Under the pieces are notes generated by a model. That model made no database searches and had not been told where the DNA came from. It worked only from the letters and a program-made list of their open reading frames with translations. DNA of 64,000 bases from Priestia filamentosa. GTDB taxonomy: Bacteria > Bacillota > Bacilli > Bacillales > Bacillaceae_H. Each line of letters starts with the position of its first letter. Within the stretch, counting starts at the first letter, position 1. Position numbers and translations under genes: made by a program. The stretch spans positions 186,001 to 250,000 of the forward strand of contig NZ_FXAJ01000004.1 of the NCBI RefSeq assembly GCF_900177535.1. The letters run 5' to 3'. Below, one piece after another: positions 48,018 through 55,133 of this stretch.

Positions 48018-49513
48018 TATGCACTTTTAGAATTACCTTCTTCTTTATTCGTACTATAGAATAGTGTGTTTACAACATCATTTCTAGAACGCTGTGCTTT
48101 TTTTACAAAGAAAGGGTTTATAATGGCCATTGTTACAACGTTTGCGCTAAGGCCCCAGAAACCTTCATAGATACCAAAGGATGAACCTGTTGAATAAACC
48201 GTAAAAGTTACAATAAGTCCAACTAAGAGTCCAAAGGCAGTTGCTTCTTTTGTTTGATTACGCCAAAATAAGCTGATGACAATTGCCGGGAAAATCTGAA
48301 CCATTCCAGATACTCCTAAGAGTTGTAAAGAAACAAGAGCTTGTGGGAAAAGGAGCCCAAATAAAAGAGCAAGGCCAATAACAACAAATACCATTGAACG
48401 AGTTACAAGTGTTAATGTTTTAGGATTTACATCTGGCTTAATCAAATCGCGATAAATGTTATTCGCAAATAGATTTGATGCTCCGATTGCCATGATTGAA
48501 CAAGGAATTAAAGAAGCAAGAGCAATTGTTGAGTAAGCAAGTCCTTGTCCAACTCCACCATATGAAATTTGAATGAGATTTAATAGAGCGAACTTTGGAT
48601 TTGTATCTTCAGGAAGAACCAGAGCAGCGACAAATCCAAGGAAAATAACGAGAATAAGCACAATATTATATAAAGGCAAGAAGATAGCATTTTTGCGAAG
48701 TGAATCTGCACTTTTTGCTGTAAATACACCTGTTGCTGCATGAGCCCACATAAAGAGAGCAAGTGCTGATACAAGGGAAGCGGTAATGAACCATGGAATC
48801 CCTTTTGGACCTTCCGTTGGGAGTGTAAGCATTTCAGGTGCTTCTTGTGAAATCTTATTAATCATTGTTCCCCAGTCCCCAAAATGAATAATAGGAAGAG
48901 ACACAACCATGAAAAGCATAATAACCCACACTAGAATATCTTTAATAATAGCTGTATACGTAGGACCTTTAATTCCGCTAAAAAATGTATAAAGACCAAC
49001 AAGAAGAAAGGAGATAATAACAACTACCTTTACATTGATATAACCTGTACCTGCAGCAGTAAGAGTATCTTGAATCCCGCTAAGCTGTAAGCAAATGTAA
49101 GGTATAAGCATTAGTACACCAACAATAGCGATTAAAGAAGAGAGAAACTTACTGCTAAACCGTTCACGAGCATAATCGGCAAGTGTTGTTAAACGATGTT
49201 TGTTTGCGACACTCCACAGTCTTGGTAAGAAAAAGTAAGAGATGAAAAAAGCAATAACGGAATACGGAATCGCAAAGAAAGCAGTGCTTCCTCCTTGGTA
49301 AGCAGTACTTGTTAAACCGAGGAACGTATATGCTGTATAAAGATCTGCCCCAACTAATAGCCAAACAAGAATACTACCAAAACGTCTTCCTCCAACAGAC
49401 CATTCTTCAACAGAGCTTCGCGATGATTTGTCCCGCCCTGCTAGAAAACCAATAAAGACAACAGCTAAAATGATACAACATGTGATTAACAGTGCTGTTA
49501 AATTTCCTTGCAT
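48017..49513 (-). CDS. Sodium:solute symporter (SSS family), YodF-like
   Basis: 498 residues with about 13 membrane helices. SVGGRRFGSILVWLLVGADL near residue 39, LTTLADYARERF, IPYICLQLSGIQ and IALASLIPCSIMAIGASNLF are SSS/PanF-branch motifs. B. subtilis YodF is the nearest relative I know; the solute is unknown. It overlaps by 1 base the small DUF3311 membrane gene upstream, a pair that is widespread in Gram-positives. A cre-like site lies in the upstream region. Confidence 0.85.
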   Translation of the reverse strand: MQGNLTALLITCCIILAVVFIGFLAGRDKSSRSSVEEWSVGGRRFGSILVWLLVGADLYTAYTFLGLTSTAYQGGSTAFFAIPYSVIAFFISYFFLPRLWSVANKHRLTTLADYARERFSSKFLSSLIAIVGVLMLIPYICLQLSGIQDTLTAAGTGYINVKVVVIISFLLVGLYTFFSGIKGPTYTAIIKDILVWVIMLFMVVSLPIIHFGDWGTMINKISQEAPEMLTLPTEGPKGIPWFITASLVSALALFMWAHAATGVFTAKSADSLRKNAIFLPLYNIVLILVIFLGFVAALVLPEDTNPKFALLNLIQISYGGVGQGLAYSTIALASLIPCSIMAIGASNLFANNIYRDLIKPDVNPKTLTLVTRSMVFVVIGLALLFGLLFPQALVSLQLLGVSGMVQIFPAIVISLFWRNQTKEATAFGLLVGLIVTFTVYSTGSSFGIYEGFWGLSANVVTMAIINPFFVKKAQRSRNDVVNTLFYSTNKEEGNSKSA

Positions 49514-49716
49514 TACTCAACATCTCCTTCTGTTTTTTGTACACGATAAATAATAAATGTAATAATAGGCGTTAAAATAATCCAAAGAAAGAGCCAAAAA
49601 TGAAGTAGTGGTAATCCGAAAATAATAGGATGAATGCGGTTTACAAGAGGTAAAAAAGCAAACTGACCTAAAAATGGAATTAATGATAATAAGAATATTG
49701 TGAATTTTTTGTTCAA
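49513..49716 (-). CDS. DUF3311 small membrane protein, partner of the SSS symporter
   Basis: 67 residues with two hydrophobic helices (about 5-25 and 36-58) separated by RIHPIIFGLPLLHFW, the family signature. Such proteins almost always precede an SSS transporter and may help its assembly or form part of it. The stop and the next start overlap (ATGCA/TAA region at 49513), so expression is coupled. Confidence 0.85.
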   Translation of the reverse strand: MNKKFTIFLLSLIPFLGQFAFLPLVNRIHPIIFGLPLLHFWLFLWIILTPIITFIIYRVQKTEGDVE

Positions 49717-50088
49717 TTTAAATCCTCCTATACTTATGTATGTCCAACTAGGTTGTGATAATGTTCACTATGATAGCAATTCTGACATGATTAAGCAAGA
49801 GAATATTGTTAAAATAGTTTGATAAAATAGAAATTTTAGAGAATAGCGCTTTCATCTTAAGTTATTTATTTTTAATATTGTTTTTCAATTTACATAAAGA
49901 AAAAAGAAAATGTTTATAAAAAATAGGCTACGGACATCTTCCTGACACATTCAATTGTTACATTATGAAAGAAGAACAAAAGAGCTTATGCTTATCTCCA
50001 TAAAGATGCCTCTCTCCGGCATAAGCTCTTTCCTGTAAAAAGTACATGCCAGACAAGCATTATAAAATAGAAAAAAGGAGTTTAAAAG
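49717..50088. other. 372-base gene-free region between symporter and foldase genes
   Basis: Holds the divergent promoters (not individually resolved), a cre-like site on the minus strand at 49841-49854 (TGAAAGCGCTATTC, 12 of 14 consensus positions) and the large hairpin at 49979-50031. Otherwise AT-rich. Confidence 0.55.
49979..50031. terminator. Large hairpin upstream of the PrsA-like gene
   Basis: AAAGAGCTTATGC (49979-49991) and GCATAAGCTCTTT (50019-50031) are perfect inverted repeats around a 27-base loop. T-rich sequence follows better on the minus strand (TTTTGTTCTTC). It may end a short transcript or attenuate the plus-strand gene. Confidence 0.5.
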
Positions 50089-50970
50089 ATGAAGAAACTA
50101 TTTAAACGTAAGGTTATGTATATTATTTTAAGCGTAGCTCTTGTCGCTCTCATTGTTTGCGGTGGATGGGTTTATTCAAAAGAACAAGTTGTTGCGAGCG
50201 TTGACGGAAGCGATATTACCAAAGACGATGTGTATAACCTTCTAGCAGATCAAAATGGAGCAGCAGCTGTTGATACTCTTATTACCGAGAAGATTATCGA
50301 TAAAGAAGCTGAAAAAGAAGATATTAAGATTACAGCTAAGCAAGTGAATCAAGAGTTGGATGATTTAAAAGAACAATACGGTGGAGAAGATACATTTAAT
50401 CAGACACTTGAAGCAAGTGGTGTGTCGTTAAGCTCTCTTAAAGAAGACATTAAAAAGAATAAAGAGATTGAAGAACTTTTACGACCATCCATTAAAATTA
50501 CAGAAAAGGAAATGAAAGAATACTTTAATGAAAATAAAGATAGTTTTGCACAAGCAGCGCAAGTGAAAGCAAGTCACATTTTAGTTGATGATGAAAAAAC
50601 AGCTAAGGAAATTAAAGAGAAGTTAGATAAAGGAGAAGATTTTGCAACATTAGCGAAAAAGTATTCTACAGACACGGCAACAAGTGAAAGTGGTGGAGAG
50701 CTTGGGTACTTTGAAGAAGGCACAATGACTGATGAATTTGATAAAAAAGCTTTCTCGATGAAGAAGGGAGAAATTAGTGACCCTGTCAAAACAGACTATG
50801 GCTATCATATTATTAAGGTAGAAGATGTTAAAGAAGCCAAACAAGCAAGTTATAAAGATAGCAAAGCACAAGTAAAAGAAGCAATCTTCAACGAGAAACT
50901 TCAAACAGAATATTCAACATGGTTAGAGAAGAAGAAAAAAGAATATGATATAACGAATAGTTTTGAATAA
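50089..50970 (+). CDS. Membrane-anchored PrsA-like foldase (PpiC parvulin, YacD-like)
   Basis: Extracytoplasmic peptidyl-prolyl isomerase/chaperone, 293 residues. One N-terminal anchor (about 8-28, YIILSVALVALIVCGGW); the Cys there lacks a proper lipobox (IVC), unlike PrsA itself. SurA/PrsA-type helical domain at 35-145; the parvulin domain at about 155-250 has ASHILVDDEKTAKE and GGELGYFEEGTM, then DPVKTDYGYHIIKV. AAAAAGGAG precedes ATG 50089. Helps fold secreted proteins between membrane and wall. Confidence 0.87.
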   Translation: MKKLFKRKVMYIILSVALVALIVCGGWVYSKEQVVASVDGSDITKDDVYNLLADQNGAAAVDTLITEKIIDKEAEKEDIKITAKQVNQELDDLKEQYGGEDTFNQTLEASGVSLSSLKEDIKKNKEIEELLRPSIKITEKEMKEYFNENKDSFAQAAQVKASHILVDDEKTAKEIKEKLDKGEDFATLAKKYSTDTATSESGGELGYFEEGTMTDEFDKKAFSMKKGEISDPVKTDYGYHIIKVEDVKEAKQASYKDSKAQVKEAIFNEKLQTEYSTWLEKKKKEYDITNSFE

Positions 50971-50972
50971 TA

Positions 50973-51021
50973 AAAGACCTTCCTTTTTAGCATACCTATG
51001 TTAAAAGGGGAGGTCTTTCTT
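50973..51021 (+). terminator. Terminator after the foldase gene
   Basis: AAAGACCT (50973-50980) pairs with AGGTCTTT (51011-51018), with further internal pairing; TCTTGTTTG follows. Confidence 0.8.
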
Positions 51022-51115
51022 GTTTGAAAATGAATCTTTTGGATTATATGGAGAAATTCCAAAAAAAGTTTTAGCTATATTATCTATGTGGAGTAATACA
51101 TATTAACTATATATG

Positions 51116-51132
51116 TGTAAGAATCTGTAACA
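51116..51132 (+). promoter_or_regulatory. TnrA/GlnR box upstream of glnQHMP
   Basis: TGTAAGAATCTGTAACA fits TGTNA-N7-TNACA exactly. A -10-like TAGAAT at 51162-51167 would place the box centre about 50 bases before the start, the usual position for TnrA activation under nitrogen limitation. Confidence 0.82.
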
Positions 51133-51188
51133 AGCTTGTTTACTTTGATAGAGAAAGGTGTTAGAATTTACTAAAATATCAGAAGATT

Positions 51189-51217
51189 TTGACATAGACG
51201 CTCTTTAACTTTATATA
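51189..51217 (+). promoter_or_regulatory. Second, sigma-A promoter before glnQ
   Basis: TTGACA (51189-51194), 17 bases, TATATA (51212-51217). About 60 bases upstream of the glnQ start; too far from the TnrA box for class activation, so probably constitutive. Confidence 0.65.
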
Positions 51218-51278
51218 ATTGAAGTAAGCTTATCTTTATTTAAACATGCATAGATAAAAAGCACTTAGGGGGCCCATT

Positions 51279-52007
51279 ATGATTACATTTGAGGGAGTTA
51301 ACAAACATTACGGAGATTTTCATGTTTTAAAGGATATTAACCTCGAAATTCATAAAGGAGAAGTTGTTGTTGTAATTGGTCCATCTGGCTCTGGAAAAAG
51401 TACAATGCTTCGCTGTATTAACAGGCTTGAAACCATCTCAGATGGCAAGCTTCTTGTGAACAGCGCAAGAGTAGAGGATAAAAACACGGATATTAACAAG
51501 CTTCGTCGCAACATTGGAATGGTATTTCAGCACTTTCATCTTTATCCACACAAAACAGTGCTTCAAAATATAACACTTGCTCCAATGAAAGTACTAGGGA
51601 TTTCCCAAGAAGAAGCAAAAGAAACGGCTATGTATTACTTGAATAAAGTTGGCATTCCTGACAAAGCTTCCTCGTATCCATCACAGCTATCAGGAGGACA
51701 GCAGCAGCGTGTTGCCATTGCAAGGGGACTTGCAATGAAGCCTGAAGTCATGCTTTTTGATGAACCAACCTCTGCTCTTGATCCAGAAATGATTGGAGAG
51801 GTATTAGACGTTATGAAAGCTCTTGCGAAAGAAGGAATGACAATGGTTGTTGTAACACACGAGATGGGTTTTGCTCGTGAAGTAGCAGACCGTGTCGTCT
51901 TTATGGATGAAGGAAGAATCATTGAAGAGGCTACACCGGCTGAATTTTATGCGAACCCGCGTGAAGAGCGAGCTCGTTTATTTTTAAGCCGTATTTTAAA
52001 TCATTAA
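51279..52007 (+). CDS. glnQ: Amino-acid (glutamine-type) ABC transporter ATP-binding protein
   Basis: 242 residues, powers uptake of a polar amino acid. Walker [10 protein letters not shown] near residue 32, Q-loop [15 protein letters not shown], signature [16 protein letters not shown], Walker [14 protein letters not shown]-loop VVTHEMGFA. First gene of the glnQ-glnH-glnM-glnP order known from B. subtilis, preceded by a TnrA box, which supports glutamine as the substrate. TTAGGGGG precedes ATG 51279. Confidence 0.93.
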   Translation: MITFEGVNKHYGDFHVLKDINLEIHKGEVVVVIGPSGSGKSTMLRCINRLETISDGKLLVNSARVEDKNTDINKLRRNIGMVFQHFHLYPHKTVLQNITLAPMKVLGISQEEAKETAMYYLNKVGIPDKASSYPSQLSGGQQQRVAIARGLAMKPEVMLFDEPTSALDPEMIGEVLDVMKALAKEGMTMVVVTHEMGFAREVADRVVFMDEGRIIEEATPAEFYANPREERARLFLSRILNH

Positions 52008-52026
52008 TTATTTAGGGGGAGTAGCT

Positions 52027-52854
52027 GTGTCGATGAAAAGATTACTAAAGATAGGACTTATTTCACTACTAGCTGTTGTTTTACTTGCAGGCTGTGGAAG
52101 CGGCGGAAGTAAAGAAACTTCTTCTTCAAGTGATGGGAAAAGTACACTAGAACAAATTAAAGAGAGAGGCAAGCTTGTTGTTGGAGTTAAAACTGATACT
52201 CGTTTGTTCGGATTGAAGAACCCGAGCTCAGGAGACATTGAAGGATTTGACATTGATATTGCCAAACAGCTTGCCAAACAAATTCTTGGAGACGAAAATA
52301 AAATTGAACTCAAAGAAGTTACGTCAAAAACGCGTATTCCAATGCTCCAAAACGGAGAAATTGATGCAATTATCGCAACGATGACCATTACAGATGAGCG
52401 CAAGAAACAAGTTTCATTCTCAGATGTTTATTTTGAAGCAGGACAGTCTTTACTTGTGAAAAAAGGAAGCTCTATTAAAGGAATTGATGATATTAAAGCA
52501 GGAACTAAAGTTTTAGCTGTTAAAGGTTCAACATCAACTCAAAATATCCGTGAAAAGTCTCCGGAAGCAACTGTTTTAGAATTTGAAAACTATGCTGAGG
52601 CATTCACTGCTTTAAAATCAGGGCAAGGGGATACGTTAACAACAGATAATGCTATTCTTTACGGTATGGCAGATCAAGATTCAAACTATACGCTTGTTGG
52701 GGAACCATTTACAGATGAGCCATATGGAATTGCGGTGAAAAAAGGCGATGACGAGTTTGTAAAAGAAATCAATAAGGGTCTAGAAAAAATGAAGTCAGAT
52801 GGAACCTATGATGAAATTTATAAAAAGTGGATTAAAGAAGATCCATCAAAATAG
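52027..52854 (+). CDS. glnH: Glutamine-binding lipoprotein GlnH
   Basis: Substrate-binding component anchored to the outer face of the membrane. 275 residues; signal LLKIGLISLLAVVLLAGCG with lipobox LAGC at about 21-24, then the periplasmic-binding-protein fold (KLVVGVKTDTRLFGL, GFDIDIAKQL, IDAIIATMTITDERK). Start GTG 52027 or ATG 52033; GGGGGAG is closer to the GTG. An intra-operon hairpin follows, which would favour a surplus of this protein over the permeases. Confidence 0.92.
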   Translation: MSMKRLLKIGLISLLAVVLLAGCGSGGSKETSSSSDGKSTLEQIKERGKLVVGVKTDTRLFGLKNPSSGDIEGFDIDIAKQLAKQILGDENKIELKEVTSKTRIPMLQNGEIDAIIATMTITDERKKQVSFSDVYFEAGQSLLVKKGSSIKGIDDIKAGTKVLAVKGSTSTQNIREKSPEATVLEFENYAEAFTALKSGQGDTLTTDNAILYGMADQDSNYTLVGEPFTDEPYGIAVKKGDDEFVKEINKGLEKMKSDGTYDEIYKKWIKEDPSK

Positions 52855-52866
52855 AAAGAATATTTT

Positions 52867-52896
52867 AAGCAGGATAAGCATTTGCTTGTCCTGCTT
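52867..52896 (+). terminator. Intra-operon hairpin between glnH and glnM
   Basis: AAGCAGGATAAGC (52867-52879) pairs with GCTTGTCCTGCTT (52884-52896, one G-U), followed by CCTTTACT. Likely a partial terminator or a 3' stabiliser for glnQH mRNA. Confidence 0.7.
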
Positions 52897-52925
52897 CCTT
52901 TACTAGAGCAAAGGAGTGAACATCT

Positions 52926-53579
52926 ATGCTTGATTTCTCAATTCTCACCAACAATTGGGATTTATATATACAAGGATTTAGAAACACAGTTTTAGTAAGT
53001 TTAATTGCACTTGTAGCAAGTTTTGTATTAGGTGCTATTATTGCTGTTATAAGGATTGCTCCTATTAAAATATTAAATGTGATTGGAACTATATATGTAG
53101 AATTTATTCGTAATATCCCGCTTTTGCTTATTGCCTTTATTTTTTTCGTTGGTCTTCCTTCTATTGGAATTCGCTTAACTGGATTTGTAGCGGGAACAGT
53201 TGCACTCTCCATTTACACCTCGGCTTTTATTGCAGAAGCCATTCGAGCAGGGATTATGGCAGTTCCTAAGGGACAAACGGAAGCTGCCCGTTCATCCGGG
53301 CTTACCTACTTACAAACTATGTTTCAAATCATTTTACCACAAGCAATCAAAATTGTTGTTCCACCGCTTGGTAACCAGTTTATTAACCTTGTAAAAAACT
53401 CTTCAATTTTAAGTGTCATAGCAGGACTTGATTTAATGTATTTTGGTGACTTAGTTGCATCTGCAACATTCGTAACATTTGATGTTTACATTTTCGTTGC
53501 TCTATTTTATCTTGTGCTTACAATCCCGCTTAGTTTGGGAGTTGGCTATTTAGAAAAACGGCTTGCACGTAGCAACTAG
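52926..53579 (+). CDS. glnM: Glutamine ABC transporter permease GlnM
   Basis: 217 residues, four to five membrane helices. The cytoplasmic EAA loop is EAARSSGLTYLQTMFQIILP, and FIRNIPLLLIAFIF is the usual family start motif. AAAGGAGTG precedes ATG 52926. Forms a heterodimer with the next gene product. Confidence 0.92.
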   Translation: MLDFSILTNNWDLYIQGFRNTVLVSLIALVASFVLGAIIAVIRIAPIKILNVIGTIYVEFIRNIPLLLIAFIFFVGLPSIGIRLTGFVAGTVALSIYTSAFIAEAIRAGIMAVPKGQTEAARSSGLTYLQTMFQIILPQAIKIVVPPLGNQFINLVKNSSILSVIAGLDLMYFGDLVASATFVTFDVYIFVALFYLVLTIPLSLGVGYLEKRLARSN

Positions 53580-53593
53580 AAAGGAGTGGAACA

Positions 53594-54244
53594 ATGGACT
53601 TTATTGGAGCTTATTCAATGGATCACTTGCAATTTTTGTTTCAAGGTTTTTTTGTCACACTAAAAGTTGCCTTTATTTCAATTATTCTCAGCTTTGTTAT
53701 TGGAAGCATTGTTGGAATACTACGTTATGCTAAAATTCCCTTTGTTTCCCAAGTGCTTGCTGTCATTGTTGAAGTCATTCGAAATTTACCATTGTTGTTA
53801 ATTATTTTCTTTACGTACTTTGCACTCCCTGAAATTGGAATCAGCTTAGGGATTACAGTTTCTGCTATTGCTGCTTTGACCATCTTTGAATCTGCTATGT
53901 TATCCGAGATTGTAAGAAGCGGTTTAAAATCAATTGAAAAAGGACAGATTGAGGCTGCTCGTTCATCAGGTCTTACTTATACTCAAACAATGTTTGGGAT
54001 TATTCTTCCTCAAGCATTAAAAAGGATGGTTCCTCCGATTGTAAGCCAATTTATTTCCCTGTTAAAAGATACGTCTCTTGCTGTTGTTATTGCATTACCA
54101 GAGTTAACTCATAGTGCACAAATTATCAACGGACAAAATATTAACTATGTGTTGCCAATCTTTTTATTTATTGCTGTTATGTATTTTGTTGTAAATTATG
54201 GTTTATCTCTTGTAGCAAGAAGACTTGAGAGTAAAACAGCATAG
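53594..54244 (+). CDS. glnP: Glutamine ABC transporter permease GlnP
   Basis: 216 residues; same fold as GlnM with VIRNLPLLLIIFFTYF and the EAA loop EAARSSGLTYTQTMFGIILP. AAAGGAGTGG precedes the ATG, 14 bases after glnM. Last gene of the unit; only a weak hairpin-like stretch (AAGGAAGG/CCTTCC) follows near 54254-54280. Confidence 0.92.
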   Translation: MDFIGAYSMDHLQFLFQGFFVTLKVAFISIILSFVIGSIVGILRYAKIPFVSQVLAVIVEVIRNLPLLLIIFFTYFALPEIGISLGITVSAIAALTIFESAMLSEIVRSGLKSIEKGQIEAARSSGLTYTQTMFGIILPQALKRMVPPIVSQFISLLKDTSLAVVIALPELTHSAQIINGQNINYVLPIFLFIAVMYFVVNYGLSLVARRLESKTA

Positions 54245-54391
54245 CGATAAAGAAAGGAAGGCGTTTAAGGCGTGCTTCCTTTTTTATTCGGCAATATAGT
54301 ACCACTCTTGTCTTTCTTCCCTTATAATGAAAATAATGAAGAGAACTTGGAGTACATTCACAACGAGGGAAGAAAGGATTGAACAGAATAG

Positions 54392-54961
54392 ATGATGAGT
54401 TATATGAGACAAATCCCTGTCAGGGAAAAAAATATTGTATTAATTGGTTTTATGGGTGTCGGAAAAACAACAATTGGTCAACTTGTAGCAAAAAAACTGT
54501 ATAGAGATTTCATAGATATAGATGTGGAAATTGAGAAAAATGAAAAAATGCTTATCAAAGATATTTTTAGTAAATATGGAGAGAAAGAATTCCGCCGTAT
54601 TGAAAGGGAAACAATCTCTGATATTTGTCAGGCTAAACGTTGCAAAGTTGTCTCCCTAGGAGGAGGAGCTTTTCAACAAGAAGAAGTTCGCAACGTTTGT
54701 TTAGAAAATTGCATTGTCCTATTTCTTGATTTATCATGGGATCGTTGGAAGGAACGGCTGGATCTTATTATTGAAAGCAGACCTGTTTTACACAATCGTA
54801 CACTTGAAGAAATGCAGGAGCTTTTTAATGCAAGACAAGATGCCTATTCAAAGCATAACTCAAGAGTTCAGACAGACAATCTTGTAGCTGAAGAAGTTGC
54901 TGATTATATTGTTGAGACCTTAAAACTCGGTTGGGATATTTATCAACCTCAAAAAGATTAA
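54392..54961 (+). CDS. aroK: Shikimate kinase
   Basis: Phosphorylates shikimate in aromatic amino-acid synthesis; about 180-189 residues depending on the start (several ATGs at 54392-54404; the ribosome site is poor). Walker A GFMGVGKTTIG near residue 19, shikimate-binding DIDVEIE and FRRIERE, the glycine-rich VVSLGGGAF, and the lid RPVL. Called AroI in B. subtilis. Monocistronic, with a terminator downstream. Confidence 0.9.
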   Translation: MMSYMRQIPVREKNIVLIGFMGVGKTTIGQLVAKKLYRDFIDIDVEIEKNEKMLIKDIFSKYGEKEFRRIERETISDICQAKRCKVVSLGGGAFQQEEVRNVCLENCIVLFLDLSWDRWKERLDLIIESRPVLHNRTLEEMQELFNARQDAYSKHNSRVQTDNLVAEEVADYIVETLKLGWDIYQPQKD

Positions 54962-54966
54962 GATAG

Positions 54967-55000
54967 AAGCCTAAAGCGATCAAGCTTTAGGCTTTTTTAA
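54967..55000 (+). terminator. Terminator after aroK
   Basis: AAGCCTAAAGC (54967-54977) pairs with GCTTTAGGCTT (54984-54994), then T-run. Confidence 0.92.
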
Positions 55001-55133
55001 TTTTGGAAGATAGAAGTTGACCACTAAATGGAAAAATTTACGATAATTTAATATATAGTTCATTTCGTGCAAATATTCGCCATATATCCTTTTAAATAGA
55101 ACGAACATATTACAAGGTGGAGGAGATAAACAA

